DNA of 64,000 nucleotides, taken from contig SUVG01000001.1 in assembly GCA_015062115.1 (NCBI GenBank), positions 1-64,000 on the forward strand, read 5' to 3'. The stretch is from Elusimicrobium sp. GTDB taxonomy: Bacteria; Elusimicrobiota; Elusimicrobia; Elusimicrobiales; Elusimicrobiaceae. Of the stretch, positions 1-8,823 are shown piece after piece (position 1 is the first letter of the stretch; the number at the start of each line of letters is the position of its first letter). The translations under genes were made by a program, and so were the position numbers. The notes beneath the pieces are model-generated. The model was not told the DNA's origin, ran no database searches, and saw only the letters and a program-made list of their open reading frames with translations.

Positions 1-287
1 CCAATTTCTTCTTTGGCCAAAGCCCCGTCCAACATACCGCCGAAAGGGACATCTTCCGTTTTCAAAAAGGCGGCGGCAGGTGTCATTTTGCTGACAATCA
101 ATTTTTTAGTGATGCAGTAGGCTTTTTTGGGAGTAATCAAAAAGACCGCTTCCCCGGCGGAAAGTTCAATGCCGGACAAATAACGCTGTTCCAAAGGGGA
201 CAGGGTAATATATCCGTCCAGCCCGGCCTGTTTAAGCACCCGGCGGAAATCTGCCATTCTTTTAGAGGATAAATCTTGCCTTGCCAT
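1..287 (-). CDS. Aminopeptidase P-type (M24) protein, N-terminal part, cut by window edge
   Basis: Only the first 95 codons are visible; the gene runs off the left edge. The ATG lies 3 bases after the stop of the next upstream gene, so the two are probably co-transcribed. The translation (MARQDLSSKRMADFRRVLKQ...) resembles the creatinase N-terminal domain seen in Xaa-Pro peptidases: a helix rich in basic residues, then GLDGYITLSPLEQRYLSGI and a strand carrying the metabolite-style EAVFLITPKKA. The same pattern occurs in the adjacent complete M24 gene, so this is most likely a tandem paralogue. The catalytic half lies outside the window, so activity cannot be judged. Confidence 0.7.
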   Translation of the reverse strand, partial: MARQDLSSKRMADFRRVLKQAGLDGYITLSPLEQRYLSGIELSAGEAVFLITPKKAYCITKKLIVSKMTPAAAFLKTEDVPFGGMLDGALAKEEI

Positions 288-290
288 ACT

Positions 291-1349
291 TTATTTCTTC
301 GTTAAAATTTTAGCACCGGTTTTGGTAACGGCCATGGTATCTTCCAAGCGCACACCATATTTACCGGGAAGATAAATACCCGGTTCTACCGTTACAATAT
401 TCCCTTCCGCCAAAATAGCGGAGGAGGTTTGGTTGTTGTAAGGATCCTCGTGAACTTCTATCCCCACACCATGCCCGGTACCATGCGTAAAATAATCTCC
501 GTAACCGGCGGCATTGATGATACCGCGGGAAGTGGCATCCACTTGTTTAGCAGGCACCCCGATACCCACGGCTTTGATGCCGGCTTTGCGGGCTTTATCT
601 ACGATTTTCCAAATTTTGGTATATTCGGCGGGCTCTTTTTTACCGTGCCACCAACTGCGGGTAATATCGGAACAGTACCCTTTATACACGCAGCCGAAAT
701 CCATTAACACCGCATCTTCGGCTTTAAGTTTGCGGGCGCTTGTTTCGTGATGAGGATTGGCGGCGTTTTCGCCAAACGCCACCATGGTGTAAAAGGAAGT
801 AGTGGTGGCTCCGTGAGCGCGCATAAAGCGTTCCATTTCGGATGCCACTTCAAATTCGGTCATGCCCGTTTTGATGCGGGGTTTGATATATTCGTAAGTT
901 AAATAGGCAATTCTGTTAGATTCGCGCAATACTTTCAACTCATTGGCATCTTTGTTTTCGCGCAAAGTGGTAATGAAACTGCCGGCTTCCACAAATCCGC
1001 TTGCACGCAACAATCCGCCGGAAACATACGATTCTTTGGCGGCGTCAAAACCGGGACGGGCCAAGCCCAACTTGCGGGCTTTTTCGATAGCGGAAACCAC
1101 ACGGTTATCGCTGGCAACCACTTCCAAGGAAGGCGCATATTTACCAAACGGCTCTACATACAATTCACGCGTATAGCAGGTAACGCCTTTTTTGTGAACT
1201 AAAAAGACGGCTTCGTTCGGATAAAAAAAGAAATTGGTTAAATAAAATTGATCCAAGTTGTTGGTTACGATAAAACCGTCCAATTTATTTTTGCGTAAAA
1301 TTTTACGCAAGGCGGCAAAGCGTTCATTCATAAAACTTTTTTCTGCCAT
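291..1349 (-). CDS. pepP/pepQ-like: Xaa-Pro aminopeptidase (M24 family)
   Basis: A 352-aa cytosolic metallopeptidase expected to remove N-terminal residues before proline or to split Xaa-Pro dipeptides. Residues about 10-130 form the creatinase-type N domain; the rest is the pita-bread fold. The five metal ligands can be read: Asp in VLMDFGCV, Asp in GYCSDITRSW, His in HGTGHGVGIEVHEDP, Glu in TVEPGIYLPG and Glu in GVRLEDT. The start has a good ribosome site (AGAGGTG, 5 bases before ATG), and a TTGAGA-N17-TATGAT promoter lies upstream. A second M24 gene follows 3 bases downstream. The exact subfamily (PepP or PepQ) is not resolved. Confidence 0.9.
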   Translation of the reverse strand: MAEKSFMNERFAALRKILRKNKLDGFIVTNNLDQFYLTNFFFYPNEAVFLVHKKGVTCYTRELYVEPFGKYAPSLEVVASDNRVVSAIEKARKLGLARPGFDAAKESYVSGGLLRASGFVEAGSFITTLRENKDANELKVLRESNRIAYLTYEYIKPRIKTGMTEFEVASEMERFMRAHGATTTSFYTMVAFGENAANPHHETSARKLKAEDAVLMDFGCVYKGYCSDITRSWWHGKKEPAEYTKIWKIVDKARKAGIKAVGIGVPAKQVDATSRGIINAAGYGDYFTHGTGHGVGIEVHEDPYNNQTSSAILAEGNIVTVEPGIYLPGKYGVRLEDTMAVTKTGAKILTKK

Positions 1350-1388
1350 AATTTCACCTCTGCAAATAGCAAATATATATACAACTAT

Positions 1389-1417
1389 ATCATAACAATT
1401 TTAGGGTTAAGTCTCAA
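1389..1417 (-). promoter_or_regulatory. Sigma70-type promoter of the M24 gene pair
   Basis: Read on the minus strand: TTGAGA (1417-1412), 17-base spacer, TATGAT (1394-1389). Transcription would start near 1382, giving a leader of about 33 bases before the ATG at 1349. Confidence 0.6.
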
Positions 1418-1480
1418 CGACAATTACATGGTTTTCGCGCGCGTAGCAAGACCAGTCGTTAAAATCGGCCCAGAATTTAC

Positions 1481-1495
1481 TATAATAATGCTATA
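1481..1495 (+). promoter_or_regulatory. -10 box of a probable leaderless promoter
   Basis: TATAAT at 1481-1486 is followed by ATG at 1495, leaving no room for a ribosome site. The flanking string ATTTACTATAAT is shared with the promoter at 8805-8816. No convincing -35 box is seen. Confidence 0.5.
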
Positions 1496-3105
1496 TGGCA
1501 CATTATCTTTTGCGCAACATAACGCTGTTTGTTTTGGGTTTACTGATGCTGGCCCCGGGAGCAGGGTTCGCGGCCGGTTTTTCGTCTCAAGACGGCGCAT
1601 TTACCATGGATATGCCCGCCGGGTGGAAACAAGCTAAAACCACCCCGCAAGGCAGTGTACTTTCCATTGAAAAAAATTCTTCCCGCATTGATATTAAAAC
1701 CATTTCCTGCACCACCGAAACCTGCATTGAGAAAAAAATCAGTGAAGATTTGGCCGATGTCAAACGCAAAAAAATGCAGGTGGTGGGCAACTCTTACACC
1801 GGAGAAGAAATCAAACGCATTGAATTTTCTACCGGGGAGCCTTTCTTCTACATCAATTTTTTTACCCCTAAAAATGATTTCGGTGCCGGCTATTTTTTGA
1901 TTAACTCCAAAGCCTATTCCATTTTGGCCAAAGACTTAACCTATGCGGAAACCGATTTGATTTTTTCGTTCATTTCTCCGGTTCAAAAAGAAAAACCCGC
2001 CGAACAAGCGCCCGAATTGCCGATTATGGAAATGGATCTCAAATCGCCCAAGGCTTACGATATCGCCGCCTTACCCGATGTGCAGGAAGAAACCCTTTCC
2101 GCACAAGCCCCCGAAGAAAAAGAATCCGTAAAAGCCGAAGCGCCCCAAAAACCTTCCGCTTTTAGAAAGAATTTATCCAAATTAAAAGTCAAAACGCTTT
2201 TATCCAAAAATATGCCGCCCTATGTGCGCCAGTTGGGCCGCGGATTTGATATTTTTGTTTTCCTGTTGATGTTGTTTGGAGTTCTCTTGGCCGGGGCACT
2301 CATCGTCCGTTTCTTTATCCCCACCCGCCAAGATAACACACCCGCCAACCCCAACTCTCTGTTCCCGATTCGTTTCCGTCGGTTGTACGGTACCCCGTCG
2401 CTTATTTTCCGCGCGCGGGATAATCAGGGAAATGTGCTTATTTCTCTTTCTTCCCGTTGGGATAGTTTATTTCTCTTTACGGGGTCTTTTTTAATCGTGC
2501 TTACGTTCCTTATTTTGGCCGTTACCGGTTTAGGGGAAAACAGCGGGCTCTTGCCGCTTTCCGCTTTTGCATACAACACTATTTACTCGGCCTGTTCACT
2601 CTTAATTCCGCTGGGGCTTACCATTTTCTTCTGCGGGGTGGTATGGTCGCAATTGGTATTAAGGGAAATTACCCTCTTTGACCGCAAAGGCAAAAAAGCC
2701 GCCATTGTGTTACAAAAAGGATTCGGCTTTACTCAAGAACGCTATGAAATTTATTTTGCCCGTTCCAAAGATGTCTTGGTTGTTACACGCAAACGCTTTT
2801 CCTTTTGCCGTCAATGGCAGATGTTTAACCGGGAAGGCAACCTGCAAGCCAGCCTAACGGAATCTTCCGCTTGGCGCGCGTTGGCCCGCAAAGCCTGCGG
2901 ACATTTATGGGGTATGTTACGGGCAGATTATAAAATCCAGGGCCAAATGGATAGCACGGGCACTATTGAAAATGCCTGCGGGGCATTTGACCGTTTTACT
3001 TGTTACTTGGATAAACCCCAAGCCCTTAACGCGCGCGACTTATTGGCCGTTGCGTTGTTAATCAATATCCGGGACCGTGATAAATGGTATCCGTGGTTTA
3101 ACTAA
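1495..3105 (+). CDS. Membrane protein of unknown function with signal peptide
   Basis: 536 aa, family not recognised. An N-terminal signal peptide (about 1-26, ending GAGFAAG) is followed by a soluble domain (about 28-160) that starts GAFTMDMPAGWK, a pattern seen in many exported beta-rich domains. A charged Glu/Pro/Lys-rich linker follows, then three predicted membrane segments near 251-273, 324-346 and 362-386, and a cytosolic C-terminal region rich in aromatic and basic residues. No ribosome site precedes the ATG. A TATAAT box ends 8 bases upstream (1481-1486), so the message is probably leaderless. A terminator hairpin follows the stop. Confidence 0.75.
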   Translation: MAHYLLRNITLFVLGLLMLAPGAGFAAGFSSQDGAFTMDMPAGWKQAKTTPQGSVLSIEKNSSRIDIKTISCTTETCIEKKISEDLADVKRKKMQVVGNSYTGEEIKRIEFSTGEPFFYINFFTPKNDFGAGYFLINSKAYSILAKDLTYAETDLIFSFISPVQKEKPAEQAPELPIMEMDLKSPKAYDIAALPDVQEETLSAQAPEEKESVKAEAPQKPSAFRKNLSKLKVKTLLSKNMPPYVRQLGRGFDIFVFLLMLFGVLLAGALIVRFFIPTRQDNTPANPNSLFPIRFRRLYGTPSLIFRARDNQGNVLISLSSRWDSLFLFTGSFLIVLTFLILAVTGLGENSGLLPLSAFAYNTIYSACSLLIPLGLTIFFCGVVWSQLVLREITLFDRKGKKAAIVLQKGFGFTQERYEIYFARSKDVLVVTRKRFSFCRQWQMFNREGNLQASLTESSAWRALARKACGHLWGMLRADYKIQGQMDSTGTIENACGAFDRFTCYLDKPQALNARDLLAVALLINIRDRDKWYPWFN

Positions 3106-3114
3106 TCTGCTTAT

Positions 3115-3147
3115 ATCACACCCCGCCACTCGCGGGGTGATTTTTCC
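3115..3147 (+). terminator. Hairpin and T-run after the unknown membrane protein gene
   Basis: ATCA-CA-CCCCGC pairs with GCGGGG-TGAT around a short loop and is followed by TTTTT. It sits between the stop at 3105 and the dacB start at 3151, so dacB either reads through or has its own signals. Confidence 0.65.
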
Positions 3148-3150
3148 ATT

Positions 3151-4614
3151 ATGAAAAAAACCTTATTTTTCCTTTTTCTCTTTTCCCCCCTGTTTTTACA
3201 GGCAACGGATACTGCTTCTTATGTGGAAAACCGTTTGAAACATCCCGTACTCAACGGAGCCTTATGGGGTGGTTTGGCCGCGTATGCAGACAATACGCAA
3301 GAACCGATTTTTTCCGTTCTGGCCGATACACGCTTGACCCCGGCCTCCACGCTTAAACTTATCACCACCGCCGCCGCGCTGGAAACATGGGGCCCGCACC
3401 ACCGTTTTGAAACCAACCTGTATGCCACCGCATTGCCCGATTCCAAAGGAACTTTGCACGGAAACTTATATATACAAGGCGGAGGCGACCCCACTCTAGG
3501 TTCCACGCGCGCTGTAGGGGGTGAAAAGTGGGAAATTGTTGCCAAAAAGTGGGCACAAGCCGTCAAAAAGGCCGGTATTACCCGCGTAGAGGGAGATTTG
3601 GTGGCGGATATTTCGTTATTTGAAGGCCCGTCCGTCAGCCCGAAGGTAAATTGGGAGAATATGGGTAACTACTATGCCGCGCCGGCCAGCCCGCTTTGCT
3701 TTAACGATAACTCTTTTCAAATTCATTTCAAACCCCAACCGTTTGCGAATAAACCTGCCGAAGTGTCGGGCACGGAACCGGAAATTCCGGGCCTTACGCT
3801 TACCAGTTTTGTAACTACCGACGGAAAATCTAAAAAAGATAATGCCTATGCCTACGGGGCTCCGGGTCAATATGAAATTAAAATTTTCGGCACGATTCCC
3901 ACCAATCTTTTCGGCTTTTCCATTAAAGGAGCCTTGCCGGACGCGGCATTATTTACCCTGCAAGCCTTGCGCGAAGCCTTACGCGCGGAAGGGATTGCCG
4001 TAGGCGGAAAATCGCTCTCCACCCAAACGGCCCCCGATTATACAGTTTTACACCGTTTGCATACCTATTATTCGCCCGAACTGAAAGACATTGTATGGGT
4101 AGTGAACAGACGCAGTTTCAACCTGTATGCCGATATGTTACTAAGGAATTTAGCCGTTTATGCGGGCAAAAAAGGAAGCCTTCAAAACGGATTAAACGAA
4201 CTTAATAAATTCATTGAAAAAAATAAATTAGCAGGCAAAAACGACACCGTGCTTTATGACGGAAGCGGCCTGGCGCGTGACAATTTGTTAACCCCCCGCA
4301 CTCTTTTAAATACATTGATATTCATGACGAAAAGCCCGCACTTTTCCTATTATTACGATTCTTTAGCCACCCCCAACGACCGCGGAGATTTACTTTTGTT
4401 GCGCCGCTTCTTAAAACCGCTTAAAAAGGTGGAAACCGTGCGCGTAAAAGGCGGAACCATTGACAGCGTAAAAGCGGCAGCAGGTTATGTGAAAGATAAA
4501 AACGGAAATTTAGTTGCTTTTGTATTTATAGCTAACAATTTGGCCAGCAAGAACGAGGCTCTCTTGCGCATCCATGAAGACATTATTAAACAATTATTAC
4601 TTTTGGAAAAATAA
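3151..4614 (+). CDS. dacB: D-alanyl-D-alanine carboxypeptidase/endopeptidase, S13 (DacB/PBP4) family
   Basis: 487 aa with a signal peptide (1-18, ending LFLQA), so it acts in the periplasm on peptidoglycan stem peptides or cross-links. All three penicillin-binding motifs are visible: S-x-x-K as ASTLK (Ser about 66), S-x-N as SFN (about 322) and K-G-G-T (about 432) in place of the usual KTG, as is common in this family. The long stretch between the first two motifs fits the class C insertion domains of PBP4. Length matches the family. The gene is followed by a strong terminator shared with convergent rex. Confidence 0.9.
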   Translation: MKKTLFFLFLFSPLFLQATDTASYVENRLKHPVLNGALWGGLAAYADNTQEPIFSVLADTRLTPASTLKLITTAAALETWGPHHRFETNLYATALPDSKGTLHGNLYIQGGGDPTLGSTRAVGGEKWEIVAKKWAQAVKKAGITRVEGDLVADISLFEGPSVSPKVNWENMGNYYAAPASPLCFNDNSFQIHFKPQPFANKPAEVSGTEPEIPGLTLTSFVTTDGKSKKDNAYAYGAPGQYEIKIFGTIPTNLFGFSIKGALPDAALFTLQALREALRAEGIAVGGKSLSTQTAPDYTVLHRLHTYYSPELKDIVWVVNRRSFNLYADMLLRNLAVYAGKKGSLQNGLNELNKFIEKNKLAGKNDTVLYDGSGLARDNLLTPRTLLNTLIFMTKSPHFSYYYDSLATPNDRGDLLLLRRFLKPLKKVETVRVKGGTIDSVKAAAGYVKDKNGNLVAFVFIANNLASKNEALLRIHEDIIKQLLLLEK

Positions 4615-4618
4615 CCCA

Positions 4619-4652
4619 ATAAAAAACCCGCTGAAAAGCGGGTTTTTTATTA
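4619..4652. terminator. Bidirectional terminator between dacB and rex
   Basis: CCCGC-tgaaaa-GCGGG with an A-run on the left and a T-run on the right can end transcription from dacB (plus) and rex (minus). Confidence 0.85.
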
Positions 4653-4670
4653 AGGAAAAATAATCAAAAA

Positions 4671-5309
4671 TTATTTGCTTTTTAACTTGGCACATAACTC
4701 GGCAAGTCCCGAAGAAATATCTTCTTTCTGCACCACCACATCAGCAGGAACGGCCAAATTAACGGGAGCAAAATTCCAAATGGCTTTGATACCCGCCTTA
4801 ATCAGTGTATCCGTAATCCCTTGAGCCGAAGTGGCCGGCACCGTTAAAACGGCTATTTTCAGGTTTTTCTCTTCAATTACCCCCGCCAGTTGCGCCGTAT
4901 GATATACGGGAATTCCATGCACTTTGTTTCCTACTTTTTCCGGGTGGGTGTCAAACGCGGCCACAATCTCCAGGCCGTGATTCTTAAATCCGTCAAACCC
5001 CAGCAAAGCCGCCCCCAAATGACCTACCCCTACGAGAAATGCTTTATTCAGGTTGTTCCAACCTAAAAATTCTTCTATTACCTCAATGGCTCCCGCCACT
5101 TTGAACCCGGCACGCAGTTTACTGGGAACACCTACCGCTTGCAAGTCCTTTTTTATTACAATGGGGAGAAGGTGGGTTTCTTCCGCCAAAGTGGTGGAGG
5201 ACACCAATTCCCGCCCGTAAGCGTGCAGATTGTAGAAAATACGCAAATACTGCGGCAGACGGCGAATTGTTTGCGTGCTGATTTCTTTACGACGGGAAGA
5301 CAAGCCCAT
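4671..5309 (-). CDS. rex: Redox-sensing transcriptional repressor Rex
   Basis: 212 aa. An N-terminal winged-helix domain (about 5-70, with TIRRLPQYLRIF and the SSTTLAE helix) is followed by a Rossmann domain holding VGVGHLGAALLGF, the NAD(H)-binding glycine motif, and a C-terminal swapped helix. Rex leaves its operators when the NADH/NAD+ ratio rises. The start at 5309 is chosen because AAGGAGG lies 4 bases upstream; a further in-frame ATG at 5354 would fall inside the -10 box. It is divergent to adhE, a classic Rex target, so it very probably controls that gene and itself. Confidence 0.93.
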   Translation of the reverse strand: MGLSSRRKEISTQTIRRLPQYLRIFYNLHAYGRELVSSTTLAEETHLLPIVIKKDLQAVGVPSKLRAGFKVAGAIEVIEEFLGWNNLNKAFLVGVGHLGAALLGFDGFKNHGLEIVAAFDTHPEKVGNKVHGIPVYHTAQLAGVIEEKNLKIAVLTVPATSAQGITDTLIKAGIKAIWNFAPVNLAVPADVVVQKEDISSGLAELCAKLKSK

Positions 5310-5352
5310 GGGGCCTCCTTTTAGCAGTAAACTTGTGGATATTCCAATATCC

Positions 5353-5381
5353 ATAATAACTTTTTATAAAAAATATGTCAA
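5353..5381 (-). promoter_or_regulatory. rex promoter
   Basis: On the minus strand TTGACA (5381-5376), 17-base spacer, TATTAT (5358-5353). The start point would be near 5346, about 37 bases before the rex ATG. Confidence 0.7.
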
Positions 5382-5420
5382 CTTATTTCACAAACCGCTT
5401 TACGAGATAAATGTTGACAT
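5375..5420. promoter_or_regulatory. Inverted repeat across the rex/adhE control region; candidate Rex site
   Basis: ATGTCAAC (5375-5382) and GTTGACAT (5413-5420) are perfect inverse copies and include the -35 boxes of the two divergent promoters. Between them lies TTCACAA (5387-5393), one half of the usual Rex operator TTGTGAA-N4-TTCACAA; the other half is poor (ATGTCAA with a 5-base gap). A Rex role is inferred from the genes. Confidence 0.45.
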
Positions 5421-5442
5421 CAAAAACGCGAAAATATAAAAT
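5414..5442 (+). promoter_or_regulatory. adhE promoter
   Basis: TTGACA (5414-5419), 17-base spacer, TAAAAT (5437-5442). The start point would be near 5449, inside the palindrome at 5440-5465. Confidence 0.75.
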
Positions 5443-5465
5443 ATAGATATCAAAATATCTATATT
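5440..5465. repeat. Perfect 11-bp inverted repeat at the adhE start point
   Basis: AATATAGATAT and ATATCTATATT pair around a CAAA loop. It overlaps the end of the -10 box and the predicted start of transcription, so it could be an operator or a 5'-end stem of the message. Confidence 0.6.
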
Positions 5466-5498
5466 AGTTATTTTGCACTTACAAAGGAGAATAAAATT

Positions 5499-8144
5499 AT
5501 GGCGGAAAAAAAGAAAGTAACCGCGCCGGCCGACACGACCAAAGAAGATATGTCCATGTTGGATAAAATCGTCGATACCGTAAAAGCCGCGCAACGCATT
5601 TATGCAACCTATACGCAAGAACAAGTAGATAAAATTTTCCGCGCTGCCGCTATTGCCGCCGCGCAGAATCGTATTCCGTTATCCAAAATGGCCGTAGAAG
5701 AAAGCGGCATGGGTGTAATGGAAGATAAGGTAATCAAAAACCAATTTGCCTCCGAATATATTTACAACCAATACAAAGACACCAAAACCTGCGGTGTTCT
5801 TTCCGATGATGACGCCTTCGGTTACCGCCGCGTTGCCGAACCCATTGGCGTAATTGCCGGGGTAATTCCCACCACCAACCCGACCTCTACGGCTATTTTC
5901 AAAAGTTTGCTCGCTTTGAAAACCCGTAACGGTATCGTATTTTCTCCGCACCCGCGTGCTAAAAAATGCACCATCGAAGCGGCCAAAATCGTACTTAAAG
6001 CCGCGGTGGAAGCCGGCGCTCCGGAAGGCATCATCGGTTGGATTGAAGAACCTACCATGGCTCTTTCCAACGCCTTGATGCACCACCCCCAAATTAACCT
6101 TATTTTAGCCACCGGCGGCCCCGGCATGGTAAAAGCCGCTTACTCCTCCGGTAAACCGGCTCTCGGCGTAGGCGCGGGGAACACCCCGGCCGTTATTGAT
6201 GCTACCGCCGATATTAAAATGGCTGTCAGCTCCATCATCATCAGCAAAACGTTTGATAACGGTATGATTTGCGCTTCCGAACAATCCGTTGTGGTTGAAG
6301 ATGAAGTTTACGATGAAGTAAAAGCCGAATTTATCGCCCGCGGTTGCCACTTTGTAACCGGTAAAGACCGCAAAAAATTGGCGGAAACCATTGTAGTAAA
6401 CGGCAAACTCAATGCCAACATCGTAGGCCAAAGCGCGATGAAAATCGCCGAAATGGCCGGCATCAAAGTTCCCGCCGGGACCAAAATTTTAATCGCGGAA
6501 GCCGAAAAAGTCTGCACGGAAGAAGTATTCGCTTGGGAAAAACTTTCCCCGGTGTTGGGTTTCTACCGTGCCAAAGATTTCGCCCACGCTGTAGAATTGG
6601 CCCGTTCTCTTATCTTGTTTGGCGGCGCCGGTCACACCTCTGTGCTCTACACCAACGAATCTAACGAAGAACACATCACGGCTTTCCAAGATATGCCCAC
6701 CGCCCGCACCTTGATCAACATTCCTTCTTCTCAAGGCGCCATCGGCGATGTGTACAACTTCAAACTCGCCCCCTCCCTCACCTTAGGTTGCGGTTCTTGG
6801 GGCGGTAACTCGGTCAGCGAAAACATCGGAGTAAAACACCTTATGAACGTGAAATCCGTCGCGGAACGCCGCGAAAATATGTACTGGTACAAAGTACCGT
6901 CCAAAATCTACTTCAAACGCGGTGCCTTGTCTCAAGCTTTAGCGGAACTCAAAGGCAAACAACGCGCTTACATCATCACGGATAAAACCATGGAACAATT
7001 GGGCCATGTACGCACCGTAGCTGATGTACTTGAAAGCTTGGATATCAAATACCGCATTTTCTCCAACGTTCTTCCCGATCCGAACATCACGAACGTAAAC
7101 GAAGCCTTGGCTATTGCCAATTCCTGGCAACCGGATATGATTATCGCCCTCGGCGGTGGTTCCGCTATGGACGAAGCCAAAATGGTATGGCTTATGTACG
7201 AAAACCCGGAAACCAGCTTTGAAGATATCGCCATGCGCTTTATGGATATCCGCAAACGCATTTACGCCGCTCCGGACTTGGGCCGCAAAGCCACCATGGT
7301 TGCTATCCCGACCACTTCCGGTACCGGTTCCGAAGTAACGCCGTTCACCATCATCACTGACGAAAAAACCGACACTAAATACGCCATTACGGACTACGCT
7401 TTAACCCCCGACATGGCTATTATCGACCCGGAATTTGTACTCGGTATGCCTAAATCTTTAACGGCCTTCTCCGGTTTGGACGTATTGACCCACGCCATTG
7501 AAGCCTACACTTCCGTGTTCTCTACCAACTTTACGGAAGGTCAAGCCTTGGAAGCTATCCGCTTGGTGTTCAAATACTTAAAGAACTCCTACGATAAAGG
7601 TGCCCAAGACATCAACGCCCGCGAAAAAATGCACTATGCCGCCACCATCGCCGGTATGGCCTTCGCCAACGCGTTCTTGGGTCTTTCCCACTCCATGGCG
7701 CACAAATTGGGTGCTATGTACCACATTCCGCACGGTTTGGCCAATGCGTTGCTCCTTTCTTACGTAATTGAATTTAACGCGACCGACAAACCCACCAAAC
7801 AAGGTTTGTTCCCGCAATACAAATATCCGTTCGTGAAAGGACGCTATGCCAAAATCGTGGACTTTATCCGCCCCAACAACAAATTGGGTGACGATAAAGA
7901 TGCCAAAGTGCAAGAACTCATTGATATGGTGGAACAGTTGAAAGCAGACCTCAACATCCCCAAATCTATCAAAGAATACGGTATCCCGGAAAAAGAATTC
8001 TTGGCCAACTTGGACAAACTTTCCGAACTCGCTTTTGACGACCAATGCACCGGCGGTAACGCCCGCTATCCGCTCATCAGCGAAATTAAGGACTTGTACC
8101 TGAAAGCCTACTACGGCGAACCCGTAAAGCACTCCGGTAAATAA
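5499..8144 (+). CDS. adhE: Bifunctional acetaldehyde-CoA/alcohol dehydrogenase
   Basis: 881 aa, the usual AdhE length. The N-terminal half (about 15-450) is a CoA-acylating aldehyde dehydrogenase, with the catalytic Cys in NGMICASEQ (about 258) and a GVGAGNTPAVID cofactor region. The C-terminal half is an iron-dependent alcohol dehydrogenase, with GGGSAMDEAK, TSGTGSEVTPF and metal ligands in DVLTHAIEAY and GLSHSMAHKLG. It turns acetyl-CoA into ethanol in two NADH-consuming steps, a redox outlet in fermentation. AAGGAG precedes the ATG by 9 bases. The gene is divergent to rex and closes with a strong terminator. Confidence 0.97.
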   Translation: MAEKKKVTAPADTTKEDMSMLDKIVDTVKAAQRIYATYTQEQVDKIFRAAAIAAAQNRIPLSKMAVEESGMGVMEDKVIKNQFASEYIYNQYKDTKTCGVLSDDDAFGYRRVAEPIGVIAGVIPTTNPTSTAIFKSLLALKTRNGIVFSPHPRAKKCTIEAAKIVLKAAVEAGAPEGIIGWIEEPTMALSNALMHHPQINLILATGGPGMVKAAYSSGKPALGVGAGNTPAVIDATADIKMAVSSIIISKTFDNGMICASEQSVVVEDEVYDEVKAEFIARGCHFVTGKDRKKLAETIVVNGKLNANIVGQSAMKIAEMAGIKVPAGTKILIAEAEKVCTEEVFAWEKLSPVLGFYRAKDFAHAVELARSLILFGGAGHTSVLYTNESNEEHITAFQDMPTARTLINIPSSQGAIGDVYNFKLAPSLTLGCGSWGGNSVSENIGVKHLMNVKSVAERRENMYWYKVPSKIYFKRGALSQALAELKGKQRAYIITDKTMEQLGHVRTVADVLESLDIKYRIFSNVLPDPNITNVNEALAIANSWQPDMIIALGGGSAMDEAKMVWLMYENPETSFEDIAMRFMDIRKRIYAAPDLGRKATMVAIPTTSGTGSEVTPFTIITDEKTDTKYAITDYALTPDMAIIDPEFVLGMPKSLTAFSGLDVLTHAIEAYTSVFSTNFTEGQALEAIRLVFKYLKNSYDKGAQDINAREKMHYAATIAGMAFANAFLGLSHSMAHKLGAMYHIPHGLANALLLSYVIEFNATDKPTKQGLFPQYKYPFVKGRYAKIVDFIRPNNKLGDDKDAKVQELIDMVEQLKADLNIPKSIKEYGIPEKEFLANLDKLSELAFDDQCTGGNARYPLISEIKDLYLKAYYGEPVKHSGK

Positions 8145-8159
8145 GTTGCTTTAACACAC

Positions 8160-8190
8160 CCCCCCCGCTCACAAGAGCGGGGGTTTTTTA
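8160..8190 (+). terminator. adhE terminator
   Basis: CCCCCGCTC (8162-8170) pairs with GAGCGGGGG (8175-8183) around ACAA and is followed by six Ts. Confidence 0.9.
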
Positions 8191-8204
8191 ATGCTTAACT
8201 CTTT

Positions 8205-8657
8205 TTAGTTTATCAGGTAATAGCCTATTGTTGTTGAGCTCCAGTCCAAAGGACCAAAGGTTTTACAAAAAGCATGATTTTCAGCAGAGGAAGCCAAACA
8301 CCAATGTTTCCCGCGGTAAGTAAGATTGCCATCGGCGTTTTTTAAATAAAACTCAAAGGTAGCATTTCCATGTTGTCCGTGGGCAAAACAAGAACGATGG
8401 CTCTCAGGACAGGCAAAATTATAATCGTCTGTCTGTTCGGGCACATCAATACTCAGATCCTCCAACACCGTAGTATATTCTCCATTTTCCATATAGTAGA
8501 TTTCCTGCGCGTCCGTCAAAGACTTTAGTATAGTAATGGCTTCCACAGCTCTGGCTTTTTGAACGGCTTTGGTGTACTGCGGCAAAGCCACCGCAGATAA
8601 GATACCAATGATTAACACTACGACCAAAAGTTCTATCAAAGTAAAACCCTTTTTCAT
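8205..8657 (-). CDS. PilE-like type IV prepilin / pseudopilin
   Basis: 150 aa with a short basic leader and class III cleavage site, MKKG|FTLIELLVVVLIIGIL, including Glu+5, followed by the long hydrophobic helix and a small globular head with four to six cysteines. Such proteins are cut by a prepilin peptidase and built into pili or type II-like machines. The start at 8657 is set by the leader and by AGAGG 6 bases upstream; longer in-frame starts would bury the signal. No assembly genes lie next to it. Single unlinked prepilin genes are known to be common in Elusimicrobium, which supports the lineage guess. Confidence 0.9.
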   Translation of the reverse strand: MKKGFTLIELLVVVLIIGILSAVALPQYTKAVQKARAVEAITILKSLTDAQEIYYMENGEYTTVLEDLSIDVPEQTDDYNFACPESHRSCFAHGQHGNATFEFYLKNADGNLTYRGKHWCLASSAENHAFCKTFGPLDWSSTTIGYYLIN

Positions 8658-8730
8658 ACAAAACCTCTTATAAATAAGTTTTTCGGCAAGCAAACAACAT
8701 TTTAATTCTTTCTGTCTGCCGATTAGGTAC

Positions 8731-8758
8731 ATTGTAAGAAAAAAAAAAAACGGGTCAA
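8731..8758 (-). promoter_or_regulatory. Promoter of the PilE-like gene
   Basis: Minus strand: TTGACC (8758-8753), 16-base spacer that is almost all T, TACAAT (8736-8731). The leader would be about 67 bases. Confidence 0.65.
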
Positions 8759-8810
8759 GCCCTCGACGACAAACCCCTTCTTTTACGGCCCCAAAAAGAA
8801 ACAAATTTAC

Positions 8811-8823
8811 TATAATAGATTTA
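8811..8823 (+). promoter_or_regulatory. -10 box of a leaderless promoter for the MerR-like gene
   Basis: TATAAT (8811-8816), six bases, then ATG (8823). There is no ribosome site. The upstream ATTTAC is identical to that before the 1495 gene. Confidence 0.55.

Noticed and set aside
5375-5393. Standard Rex operator
   Set aside because: Only TTCACAA is intact; the other half has two mismatches and the gap is 5 rather than 4. Kept as a weak candidate only.
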